Shown here piece by piece: positions 1 to 10,609 of a DNA stretch of 64,000 bases. The stretch spans positions 124,001-188,000 of the forward strand of contig JACGCM010002742.1 of assembly GCA_014058105.1 (NCBI GenBank), in the 5' to 3' direction. Below the pieces are notes generated by a model. It made no database searches and had not been told where the DNA came from. It saw only the letters and a program-made list of their open reading frames with translations. Each line of letters opens with the position of its first letter. Positions within the stretch are counted from its first letter, which is position 1. Origin of the DNA: Kingdonia uniflora. Taxonomy: Eukaryota > Streptophyta > Magnoliopsida > Ranunculales > Circaeasteraceae. A program made the translations under genes and the position numbers.

Positions 1-3000
1 GAAAGTCACACAGGGATTATTGCGAATCATTTGGGAAGAATCCTAGCCTGTTGTCGGACGTGATGGAACTCTTAGAAACGATCCAACCTCACTAACTAGT
101 TGCTGGTAGCCAAGCTTCTCAGAAATGCGATCTAAAGCATCGTAGAAGTACGAAATCCGTACCGGTCGAAATTTCACCTCTAGAATATTTCGATTCATTA
201 GGAAACCATCCCATCATGATATCGGGCGAGATAAATCTCTTTGAAATGATATAACCTCTCAAACAAGTTGTCGGTAGCCAAGCTTCTCCGAATTGCGATG
301 CAAAGCATCGGAGTGGTACGAAATCCGTACCGGTAAAAACTTCACACCGGGAGTATTGTAATATATTTGGGAACAATCCTAGGATATTGCCGGGCAATAA
401 GAAACTCTTAGAATTGATTCATCCTCTCAAACGAGTTACCGGTAGCCAAGCTTCTCCGAATTGTGATCTAAAGCGCCGGAGAGATACAAAATCTGTACCG
501 GTCGAAAATTCACACCGGGATTAATGCGATTCATTTGGGGATAATCCTTGCATGTATTCGGGCGAGAAGAAGCCTTTTGAAATGGTCCAACCTCTCAATC
601 AAGTTGTCGGAAGACAAGATTCTCCAAAATGCGATCTAAAGCATCGGCGAGGTACGAAATCTGTACCGGTCTAAAATTCTCACCGAGTTTTGCGATTGAT
701 TTTGGAACAATCCTTGCAAGCTGTCGAGCGAGAAAAAACTCTTAAAAATGAAAAACCTCTCAAACGAGTTCCGGTAGGCAAGTTTCTACGAAATGGGTTT
801 TAAAACATCAGAGTGATACGAAATCCGTACCGGTGAAAAATTCACCCCAGGAATATTGTTATTCATTTGGGAACAATTCTAGCAAGTTCTCGGGCGAGAA
901 GAAACTCGTTGAAACGATACAACCTCTCAAACTAGTTGTCGGTAGCCAAGCTTCAAAGAATTGCAATCTAAATCATTGGAGAGGTACAAAATCCGTACAA
1001 GTCAGAAATTCACACCGGGAGTATTACAATTTATTTGGGTACATTCCAAGCATGTTGTCGGGCAAGAAGATGCTATTAGAAGCGATCCAGCCTCTCAAAC
1101 GAGTTGCTGGAAGCCAAGCTTCACCGAATTGCGATCTAAAGCATCCGAGAGGTGCTAAATTCGTACCGGTCGAAAATTCACACAGGGAGTATAGAGATTC
1201 ATTTGGAAAGAATCCAAGCTTGTTTTCGGGCGGAAGATACTCTATGAAACGATCTAACCAACCAAACAAGTTGTCGGTAGCCAAGCATCTCCGAATGGCG
1301 ATCTATAGCATCGGAGAGGTACGAAATCCGCACCGGTCAATAATTCTCAATGGGATTATTGCGATTTAACCTCACAAGCAAGTTGTCGGTAGCAAAGCTT
1401 CTCCAAATTTCGATCTAAAGCATCGGAGAGGCACAAAATCCGTACTGGTCAAAAATTCACACAGGGAGTATAAAGATTAATTTGGAAACAATGCAAGCAT
1501 GTTTTCGGGCGAGAAAATACTCTTAGAAATGATCTAACCAACCAAACTAGTTGCTGGTATCCAAACATCTCAGAATTTCGATCTAAAGCATCGTAGAGGT
1601 ACGAAATCCGTACCGTCGAAATTTTAGCTTTGGAATATTTCGATTCATTAGGAACAATCCTAGCATGTTGTCGGGCGAGATAAATCTCTTTGTAATGAAC
1701 CAACCTCTCAAACAAGTTCCTGGTAGCCAAGCTTCTCTAAATTGCGTTCTAAAGAATCGGAGTGGTACGAGATCCGTTCCGGTCGAAGGTCACACAAGGA
1801 TTATTGTGATTCATTTGGGAACAATCCTAGCATGTTGTCAGGCATGAAGGAACTCTCAGAAACGATCCAAGCACACAAACAAGTTGTCGGTAGCCAAGCT
1901 TCTCCGAATTGCGATTCATTTGTGAACAATCCTATTATGTTGTTTGGCGAAAAAAATTCTTAGAAACGATCCAACCTCTCAAACGAGTTGTCGGTAGCCA
2001 TGCTTCTCCGAATTGCGATCTAAAGCATCGGGAAGGTTCGAAATCCGTACCGGTAAAAAATTCACACCAGGAGTATTGCGATTTATTTGGGTACAATCCA
2101 AGCATGTGGTCGGGCGAGAAGAAGCTATTAGAAGCGATCCGACCTCTCAAACGAGTTGTTGGAAGCCAGGCTTCACCGAAATTCGATCTAAAGCATCGGA
2201 GATGTATGAAATTCGAAATTCGTACCGGTCAAAAATTTACACAAGGTGTAAAGAGATTCATTTGGAAACAATCCTAGCATGTTTTCAGGCGAGAACATTC
2301 TCTTAGAAACGATATAACCAACCAAACGACTTGTCGGTAGCCAAGCAAGCTTCTCCGAATTGTGATCTATAGAATCGGAGAGGTACGAAATCTGTACCGG
2401 TCGAAAAGTCACAGAGGGAGTATTGCGATTCATTTGGGAACAATCCTAGCATGTTGCTGGGCGGGAAGATACACTTAGAAACAATCCAACCTCTCAAACG
2501 AACTGCGTGTAACCAAGCTTCTCCGAATTGCGATCTAATGCATAGAAGAGGCACAAAATCTGCAACGGTCTAAAATTTACACCGAGATTATTGTGATACA
2601 TTTGGGAACAATCATAGTATGTTGTCGGGGGTGAAGAAAATTTCAGAATTGATCTAACCTCACAAGCGAGTTGTCGGTAGCAAAGCTTCCCCGAATTGCG
2701 ATCTAAAGCATCGGAGAGGTACGAAATCCGTACCGACCGAAAATTCACACATGGAGTATAGAGATTCATTTGGAAACAATCCTAGCATGTTTTCGGGCGA
2801 GAAGATACTCTTAGAAATGATCTAACCAACCAAACTAGTTGTCGGTGGCCAAGCTTCTCCGAATTATGATCTATAGCATCGGAGAGGTACGAAATCCGTG
2901 CCGGTCGAAAAGTCACACAGGGAGTATTGCGATTAATTTGGGAGGAATCCAGCATGCTGTCAGGCGCGAAGGAACTCTTAGAAACGATCTAACCTCACTA

Positions 3001-6000
3001 AATAGATGCTGGTAGCAAAGCTTCACAAAAATGCGATCTAAAGCATCATAGAAGTACGAAATCCGTACCGGTCGAAATTTCACCATTGGAATATTTCGAT
3101 TCAATGGGGAACAATCCCAGCATGATGTCGGACGAGATAAATCTCTTTGAAATGATCCAACCTCTCAAACAAGTTGCCGGTAGCCAAGCTTCTCCGAATT
3201 GCAATCTAAAGCATCGGAGTGGTACGAAATCCGTACCGGTCAAAAATTCTCACCGGGTGTATTGCGATGCATTTGGGAACAATTCTAGGATGTTGTCGGG
3301 CAATAAGAATCTCTTAGAAATTATTTATCCTCTCAAACGAGTTGCCGGTAGCCAAGCTTCTTCGAATTGCGATCTAAAACACCAGGGAGGTACGAAATCC
3401 GTACCGGTCGAAAATTCACACCGGGATTAACGCGATTCATTTGGGGACAATCCTAGCATGTTTTTGGGTGAGACAAAACTTTTAGAAGCGGTCCAACATC
3501 TAAATCAAGTTGCTGGTAGACAAGCTTCTCCAAATTGTGATCGAAAGCATCGGGGAGGTACGAAATCTGTACCTATCTAAAATTCTCACCGAGTTTTGCG
3601 ATTGATTTGGGAGCAATCCTAGCATGTTGTCGGTCGAGAAAAAACTATTGGAAATGAACCAACCTCTCAAACGAGTTCCGGTAGGCAAGCTTCTACGAAA
3701 TGCGTTTTAAAGCATCGGAGAGGTACGAAATCCGTACCGGTAAAAAATTCACCCCGGGAGTATTGTGATTCATTTGGGAACAATTCAAGCAAGTTTCGGG
3801 CAAGAATAAACTCGTTGAAACGATCCAACCTTTAAAACCACTTGCCGGCAGCCAAACTTCTCAGAATTGCAATCTAAATCATTGGAGAGGTACAAAATCC
3901 CTACCGGTCAGAAATTCACACCGGGAGTATTGGGATATATTTGGGTACAATCCAAGCATGTTGTCGGGCGAGAATAAGCTATTAGAAGTGATCCGACCTC
4001 TCAAACGAGTTGCTGGACGCCAAGCTTCACCGAATTGCGATCTAAAGCTTCGGAGAGGTATGAAATTCGTACCGGTCGAAAATTCATACAGGTAGTATAG
4101 AGTTTAATTTGAAAACAATCCAAGCATGCTTACAGGAGAGAAGATATTCTTTGAAATGATCTAACCAACCAAACGAGTTCTCGGTAGCCAAGCTTTTCTG
4201 AATTGCGATCTATAGCATCGGAGAGGTACGAAATCCGTACCGGTCGAAAAGTCATACAGGGAGTATTACGATTTATTTGGGAAGAATCCAAGCATGTTGT
4301 CGGGCGAGAAGATACTCTTAGAAATGATCCAACCTCTCAAACGAGTTTCCTGTAACAAAGATTCTCCGAATTGCGATCTAAATCATAGAAGAGGCACGAA
4401 ATCTGTACCGGTCTAATATTTGCACCGAGATTATTGTGATTCATTTGGGAACAATCATAGTATGTTGTCGGGTGTGAAGAAAATCTTAGAATTCATCTAA
4501 CCTCAGAAGCGAGTTATCGGTAGTAAGGCTTCTCCGAATTGCGATCTAAAGAATCGGAGAGGAACGAAATCCGTACTGGTCAAAAATTCACACAAGGATT
4601 TATAGAGATTAATTTGGAAACAATCCTAGCATTTTTTCAGGCTAGAAGATACTCTTAGAAACGATCTAACCTACCAAACGAGTTGTCGGTAGCCAATCTT
4701 CTCCGAATTGTGATCTATAGCAATAGAGAGCTACAAAATCCGTACCGGTCGAAAAGTCACACAGGGAGTATTGCGATTCTTTTGGGAACAATCCTATCTT
4801 GTTGTCGGGCGTGAAGGATCTCTTAGAAACGATTCAACCTCACTAACTAGTTGCTGGTAGCCAAGCATCTCAGAATTGCGATCTAAAGAATCGTAGAGGT
4901 ACGAAATCCGTACTGGTCAAAATTTCAGCTTTGGAATATTTCGATTCATTAGGGAACAATCCTAGTATGTTATCGGGCAAGATAAATCTCTTTGAAATGA
5001 ACCAACCTCTCAAACAAGTTACTGGTAGCCAAGCTTCTCCGAATTGCGATCTAAAGCATCGGAGTGGTACGAAATACGTACTGGTCAAAAATTCACACCA
5101 GAAGTACTGCGATTCATTTGGCAACAATCCTAGGATGTTCTCCGGCAAGAAGAAACTCATAGAAATTTTCCATCCTCTCAAACGAGTTGCCGGAAGCCAA
5201 GCTTCTCCGAATTGCGTTCTAAAGCACCGGAGAGGTACAAAATCCGTACCTGTCGAAAATTTACATAGGGAGTATAGAGATTCATTTGGAAACAATCCTA
5301 CCATGTTTTTGGGTGAGAAAATAATATTAGAAACGATCTAACCAACCAAACGAGTTGTCGGTAGCTAAGCTTCTCCGAATTGTGATCAAAAGCATCGGAG
5401 AAGTACGAAATCCCTACCTGTCGAAAAGTCACACATGGATTATTGTGATTCATTTGGAATCAATCCTATCTTGTTGTCGGGCATGAATGATCTCTTAGAA
5501 ATGATCCAACCTCACTATCTAGTTGCTGGTAGTCAAGCATCTCAGAATTGCGATCTAAAGTATCATAGAGGTACGAAGTTCGTACCGGTCGAAATTTCAG
5601 CTTTGGAATATTTCGATTCATTAGGGAACAATCCTAGCAAGTTGTCAGGTGAGATAAATCTCTTTGAAATGAACCAACCTCCCAAACAAGTTGCTGGCAA
5701 CCAAGCTTCTCCGAATTGCGATCTAAAGCATCGGAATGGTCCGAAATCCGTACCGGTCAAAAATTTGCACCGGAGTATTGCGATTCATTAGGGAACAATC
5801 CTAGGATGTTGTCAGGCAAGAAGAAACTCTTAGTAATGATCCATCCTCTCAAACGTGTTGCCGGAAGCCAAGCTTCTCCGAATTGCGATCTAAAGCACCG
5901 GAGTGGTACGAAATCCGTACCGGTCGAAAATTTACACCGGGAGTATTACGATTCATTTGGGAAGAATCCTAGCATGATGTCGGCTCTGAAGAAACTATTA

Positions 6001-6160
6001 TAAAAGGTACAACCTCTCAAACGAGTTGCCGGTAGCCAAGCTTCTCCGAATTGCGATCTAAAGCATCGGAGAGGTGTGAAATCCGTACCGGTCTAAAATT
6101 TATACCGGGAGTATTGCGATACATTTGGAATCAATTCTAGGATGTTGTCGGGCAATAAGA
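1..6160 (+). repeat. 168-bp satellite array, forward orientation, first block
   Basis: Head-to-tail copies of a unit of about 168 bp fill this block, recognisable by recurring words such as GGGAACAATCCTAGCATG, GTCGGGCGAGAAG, CCAAGCTTCTCCGAATTGCG and GGTACGAAATCCGTACC. Monomers differ from each other at many sites and fall into types that recur in a fixed order. Two monomers of the type containing AGCTTTGGAATATT start this word at 4927 and 5599, exactly 672 bp (four units) apart. A truncated monomer type lies near 1905-1945. Small indels occur, but most units keep full length. The open frames here are products of the 56-codon unit and are seen on both strands. No gene is supported. The unit length suits a nucleosome-phased plant satellite; a centromeric role is inference. 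Confidence 0.97.
3221..3237. repeat. Satellite dyad (representative copy of the 6-5-6 inverted repeat)
   Basis: GGTACGAAATCCGTACC reads as two 6-base arms, GGTACG and CGTACC, that are exact reverse complements around a 5-base centre. It is followed by a partly overlapping palindrome, ACCGGT. The same element sits at the same place in most monomers of both arms. In some monomers the centre is AAATT, which extends the arms to 8 bp around one base (12910-12926, 13750-13766, 47626-47642). Short dyads are reported to be common in centromeric satellites, where they may form cruciforms or bind protein. No function is shown here. Confidence 0.9.
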
Positions 6161-6172
6161 AACTCTTAAGAA
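6161..6172. repeat. Left flank of LINE-A, probable decayed target-site duplication
   Basis: AACTCTTAAGAA here and AACTTATAGAA at 10608-10618 both correspond to the satellite stretch AACTCTTAGAAA. Monomer phase is interrupted at this point and resumes at this point after the element, so about 12 bp are present twice. The two copies are not identical, so the duplication is either mutated or only approximately delimited. Confidence 0.55.
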
Positions 6173-6414
6173 TTTCTTGGTGATGTGTTATCTTTATGGA
6201 GCTATGAAGGTGCATCTTAAGCCTTGTTGGAAGGTATATAGGCCTAATAATCCTGTTATGGCCACTATTTTTATAGTGGTTATGGATTGGACTATTGGAG
6301 TGCTTTACTATTTTCTTATTTTGTCTTGTGCTAAAGCTTCTGTGGTCATCATATGGGGCCTTATTCTTACTAAGTCTACCTTAGAAACTTGTGACCATAG
6401 AAGCCATTTTCATT
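6173..6414 (+). other. LINE-A leader before ORF2
   Basis: This stretch is not satellite and precedes the first endonuclease codons. In one frame it is open from 6177 to 6422, but the translation is hydrophobic and Cys/Trp-rich and matches no ORF1 feature I recognise. It probably represents the end of ORF1 or the ORF1-ORF2 spacer of the parent element, left after 5' truncation. No function is claimed. Confidence 0.5.
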
Positions 6415-8020
6415 ATGATTAATGCCATGTGTTGGAACTCTAGAGGTCTTAATGACTATGTAAAACAAAAGGAAGTTAGGGCTCTTATTAAGAGGTTTAA
6501 TACTCCTATTGTTGGTCTTGTTGAAACTAAAATTATGGAAAAACACAAGGACTCCATCTTTAACAATATTAGACCTGGTTGGGGGTTGTTCACCAATTAT
6601 GAGCACTCTCAGCTTGGTAGAATTGGTGTCTCTTACATTAATTGACAAACTTGATCAGGCTATTTTTGCTGAACTACACTACCTGATGGCCAACAATTTT
6701 GTGTTACTATTGTATATGTTAGTAACAGTTACACTGAGAGGTTACAATTATGGGACAGGATCACTTATCATTCTAGTCTGCATAATAAGCCATGGATCCT
6801 TCTTGGAGATTTTAATTGTATTCTTAACAACCAAGAGAGAGTTGGGGGTGGTGAATTTCGACCATCACATTTTGTAGACATGCTTAATTGTCTAAATTCG
6901 ACTGAGCTCTTTGATTGTAGGTATAAGGGAGCTTACCTTACTTGGTCAAATTGTAGAATTGGAGAAGATAGAGTGGCCACCAAAATTGATAGAGTCCTCC
7001 TCATAAATACTGCGTGGATCAACCAAATGCCAGATACTGAAGTTGAGTTCTTGAATCAAGGGATCTCAGATCATTCCCCAATGATTGCAGTTATTCAAAA
7101 AGATCCAGGTAATGGTCCTAAACCATTCAGATTCTTCAATCACTGGACAGATAATGCTGATTTCATGCCCCTTATCAAACAGACCTGGGAAAATGCTGTG
7201 GTTGAAGGTAATCCTATGTATCAGCTTGTGACTAAACTTAAACTGATTAAAAGTGCTTTAATCACTTGGATCCATAACAATTTTAACAATTTAAAAGAGA
7301 GAGTTCAGGTTGCAAAACAACACCTTGATTGTGCTCAAGAAGCTCTACAATGCAGTCCTTTGGATAGTCTATTATCCTATGATGAGAGACAAAGTAGGTC
7401 TAGCTATGTCAAGCTAGCTAAAGCTGAAGAGTCTATTGTTAGACAAAAATCTAGGGTTCAATGGCTAAACCTAGGTGATGATAACACTAGATTCTTTCAG
7501 CATGCTATCAAAAGTAGGAGAGCTAGGAACAAAATCAAGCTCATTATTAAAGAAAATGGAGAGAGGCTGGAAGAGCCTAAAGAAACTGAAGATGAGAGTG
7601 TTAAGTATTTTAAAAACATCCTGGGCACTCAAGGCTGCAGCTCTAGTAATTTGGAATTTGTTAATGATTTGTTGTTTGAACAAGTTGATGACACTATGAA
7701 TGCTAGGCTGACAGCTCCTGTTTCTCCTGATGAGATCACCCAAGCCCTTTCTAATATTGGGGATGATAAGTCCCCAGGCCCTGATGGATTCACCTCCCAT
7801 TTCTTTAAGAAATGTTGGAGCATTGTTGGAAAGGACTACATTAAGGCTATCACTAACTTCTTCAGATCTGGCAAATTATTAGGTGAAATGAATGCCACAA
7901 CTATTACTTTAATACCCAAGACTGACACAGCTTGTGCTTTTGGAGATTTCAGACCAACTTCTTGTTGTAATATAGTGTATAAAACTTTCACAAAGATCCT
8001 CACCTCCAGGTTGAAATGGA
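6415..8020 (+). pseudogene. LINE-A ORF2, part 1: endonuclease and start of reverse transcriptase
   Basis: The chosen start is the ATG at 6415, just before MCWNSRGLND, the usual N-terminal look of plant LINE ORF2 endonucleases. The catalytic Glu lies in GLVETKI. GDFN is at 6805-6816 and SDHSP begins at 7066, both hallmarks of the APE-type endonuclease that nicks target DNA. The frame is interrupted at about 6642, continues one frame over (KLDQAIFAELHY), and returns to the first frame at about 6690, so two compensating indels lie in the endonuclease. The region from 7110 to 7700 is the basic linker. SPGPDGF at 7771 opens the reverse transcriptase and the readable part ends after PTSCCNIVYKTFTKILTSRL. 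The frame then stops at 8028. Confidence 0.88.
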
Positions 8021-9283
8021 TTTTTTAGAGGTTACTTCCAAGGTCAAAGAGGAATCAGACAAGGTGATCCCATATCCCCTTATTTATTTGTTCTTGTTAT
8101 GGAATTGCTGACTAAAATCTTACATAAGAAAGTTGATGATGGTGAATATATTTTGCATCCTAAGTGTCGTGATCCTGTCACTACTCATCTTTGCTTTGCT
8201 GATGACTTGCTTGCTTTCATGGATGGGAGTACCTCATCTGCCAAGGCCCTTATAGATGCTCTTAGCCTCTTTAAAAATTACACTGGTTTAGAGGTTAACC
8301 TGCATAAGAGTGAGTTCCTTACTTCTGGGTTAAATGTGGCAGAGATTTATAACCTTAAGAGTACTCTTGGGTTTAATGTTGGTTTTCTTCCTGTTAGATA
8401 TTTAGGGTTGCCCCTTATTTCTACTAGGCTTAATCACAATGACTGTCTACCCCTTATGAACTCTATCAACCACAAAGTTCAATCCTGGAAAGGGAGATTC
8501 CTCTCTTATGCAGGAAGACTCCTTCTCATTAAGGCTGTTATGAGCTCTATGAGTGTCTACTGGTGTGCCTATTTTATCCCTCCTCAAAGAATAATTTTTG
8601 AAATCAATAAAAATTTTAGAACATTTTTGTGGGGTGGGGTGGACCTTCATCATAAATCTCCTAATGTTAACTGGCTTGATTCTTGTCATCCATGTAATGA
8701 GGGAGGGTTGAACATCAGGAATATTGAGACCACTAATAGAGCAGCTATTATAAGGCAGATTTGGGCTCTTATAGCCCAAAAGGACAACATTTGGGTCCAC
8801 TGGATTACTAAGAACTACTTGAGGGGTAGGAACTTATGGAGCATTAGCCCTACAGCTGATTGTAGCTGGTGTTGGAGGAAATTACTCCAAGAGCTGGGAA
8901 CTGCTAGTACAATGGCCTTATACACTATTGGTGATGGGAGGGAGACTAGATTATGGTATGACCATTGGCATCCAAAGGGCCCCCTCCTACCCTTTTACCA
9001 ATCTCACTTCACATATGACTCTATTCTTAATAGAAATGCTTATGTTAGCAATATAATTCATAATGGTGATTAGAATATACCTCCTGGTCTCTCAACCTTT
9101 GTTGATGACTTCTCAAGTCTACTGGGAAATGTTGACATACATAATGTGAGCTCTAATGAAGTTGTTTGGATAGCTAGTAGTAATGGTGAATACTCACTTA
9201 AGGATACACATAACTTCCTTAGACATAAAAATCCTAGATTGCATTGGACTAAAATTGTTTGGTTCCCTCAGGCTATTAAAAGA
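8021..9283 (+). pseudogene. LINE-A ORF2, part 2: rest of reverse transcriptase and connection
   Basis: Reading resumes in another frame with GYFQGQRGIRQGDPISPYLF, followed by the polymerase active-site motif FADD at 8195-8206 and the thumb/connection signature RYLGLPL and SWKGRFLSYAGRLLLI. The stretch that normally joins RLK to GxRQGDP, including the first catalytic Asp motif (F-x-KAYD-type), is absent, so the reverse transcriptase has a large internal deletion at about 8015-8025. An in-frame TAG at 9071-9073 sits where Trp is expected (GDxNIPPG), fitting TGG to TAG. At about 9283 the frame shifts again, within PQAI-KDSFITW. The ATG at 8099 is not a real start. Confidence 0.87.
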
Positions 9284-10280
9284 CAGTTTTATTACGTGGC
9301 TAGCTCTAAAAAAGGCTCTTAAAACTCAAGACAAGCTCCTCTTATGGGGATCTATTAATAGTATTAATTGTCTCTTATGTAGTGCTTCTTGTGAATCTGA
9401 AGAGCATTTATTCTTTTGCTGTCCTTTTTCAAAGCACATATGGGATGGGATTTTGAATGTTTTGGGTATGGTCCACAACTATACAAACTGGAATGATGAA
9501 ATTACTTGGTGTGTTTCACATTATGCTGGTAGTGATCCTATTGCTATTGCAAAAAAACTTGCCTTTAATGCATTTTATTACCATGTTTGGGTTGAAAGGA
9601 ACAACAAAATTTTTAGAAACAATCAGAAGCAAGCTAATCAAATCCTGCAGGAAATTGTTACTGAGATTAAATGCAAATTGACTTGTAACACAAACTCGGT
9701 AGAGGATAATGACAGAAACAGGAAATTCATGGACAATTTAAATATCTCAGCTTCCTACATACATAAAGTTGTGATCAATTGCTCTTGGACAAGACCTGAA
9801 CTAGGTGAGCATATGATCAACACTAATGGTTCTCTGTCAGGTAATTTTGGAGGTTGTGGTATTATTATTTGAACTCATTTGGGATTTGCTGTGTATGCTG
9901 CTACAGGTAGTTCAAAGGGTATCACAGTTCCTGTTCATGAGCTACAAGGGATCAGAATGGGTCTGCAACTAGCTATTAACAATGAAGTTAAAAGAGCTTG
10001 CCTTGGATCTGACTCTCTGCTTGCAATTATGTACATCAACAAAGTTGCTGATCCTCCCTGGGAAGCAAAATGGATCTTGAAAGACATCTGGAGACTTATT
10101 GCCTTGTTCGAACAGTTTTGAATCATTCATATTTTTTGAGAAACAAACAAAGCAGCAGACCTTCTTGCTGGTATGTACCCTGGTCTAATCTGGCTGGAGA
10201 TTGCTGTTGAAGACTTCTGCGAAGAACTAAAAAAGATTGTTGCCCTAGATGCCTTGGGATTTGTGTATCATAGGGTCTGA
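9284..10280 (+). pseudogene. LINE-A ORF2, part 3: zf-RVT-like region and RNase H
   Basis: This frame begins with DSFITWLALKKALKTQDKLL and a Cys/His cluster (CLLCSASCESEEHLFFCC), the usual zf-RVT region of plant LINE ORF2. A region rich in Trp and charged residues follows. RNase H starts at about 9816. The first catalytic Asp appears as Asn (codon 9825-9827, in NTNGSL). Glu in HELQGI, Asp in GSDSLLA and the last Asp in ETNKAADLLA are still recognisable. In-frame stops lie at 9870-9872, 10119-10121 and 10137-10139. The first and third replace probable CGA Arg codons, fitting loss of methylated CpG. The natural end is TGA at 10278-10280. Confidence 0.85.
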
Positions 10281-10593
10281 GTCGGCTTTGGTTTGTACCA
10301 CGCACCTGTCTGGTAGTAAATTGAAGACCATTTAATTCTAAAGTCTTTAAAGACTTATCTCTGAACTTGCTTAACATAGGTATGGGCTGGTCCCATCTTG
10401 CTTATAGGATTTGTTTTAAGGGTTAATTGTTTATTATAGCTTCGTCTCTTTTGGCGTGCCTACCATGAGGGAATTGCTTTTAATAACTATTTCTCATGTT
10501 ATTCCTTGCTCTCTAACGCTTGTGTTTTGAGGAAGGAGTAGCATCACGTTTGTATTTTTTCTTTTTTTAATTAATCCAAGCTCTCTTTCCAAC
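10281..10593 (+). other. LINE-A 3' untranslated region
   Basis: Non-satellite, T-rich sequence lies between the natural stop of ORF2 and the A tail. I see no further open frame of note. It shares no obvious similarity with the 3' ends of LINE-B and LINE-C. Confidence 0.75.
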
Positions 10594-10609
10594 AAAAAAA
10601 AAAAAAAAA
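10594..10609 (+). other. LINE-A poly(A) tail
   Basis: Sixteen consecutive A follow the 3' untranslated region, and satellite phase resumes directly afterwards. This marks the 3' end of a reverse-transcribed, polyadenylated transcript and sets the element on the + strand. Confidence 0.9.

Larger units (their letters stand above)
6173..10609 (+). mobile_element. LINE-A: 5'-truncated, defective L1-clade non-LTR retrotransposon
   Basis: The element interrupts the satellite and ends in a run of 16 A. It carries a recognisable but broken ORF2 with, in order, an apurinic-like endonuclease, a reverse transcriptase, a zf-RVT-like Cys/His region and an RNase H domain, as in plant L1-clade LINEs. No ORF1 is visible, so it is 5'-truncated by the usual incomplete reverse transcription. 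ORF2 carries at least three frame changes, one internal deletion removing reverse-transcriptase core motifs, and four premature stops, so it cannot code for a working enzyme. Its 3' end differs from that of LINE-B and LINE-C, so it belongs to another LINE family. It lies in the same orientation as the satellite reading used here. Confidence 0.93.

Noticed and set aside
833..1369. 178-codon open frame and many similar frames across the satellite
   Set aside because: The translation repeats a 56-residue unit, opposite-strand frames are equally long, and sister copies are broken by stops and shifts. This follows from a 168-bp unit without any coding evidence.
3221..3237. Dyad as a transcription terminator or operator
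   Set aside because: It recurs in every unit of a non-coding satellite with no T run and no adjacent gene, so a satellite structural element is the simpler reading.
6177..6422. 81-codon frame at the start of LINE-A as a separate gene
   Set aside because: It has no ATG at its start, overlaps the ORF2 start in another frame and resembles no protein I recognise; it is most likely leader sequence.
8447..8800. Minus-strand open frame inside LINE-A
   Set aside because: It is antisense to the well-recognised reverse-transcriptase connection region and carries no motif of its own.
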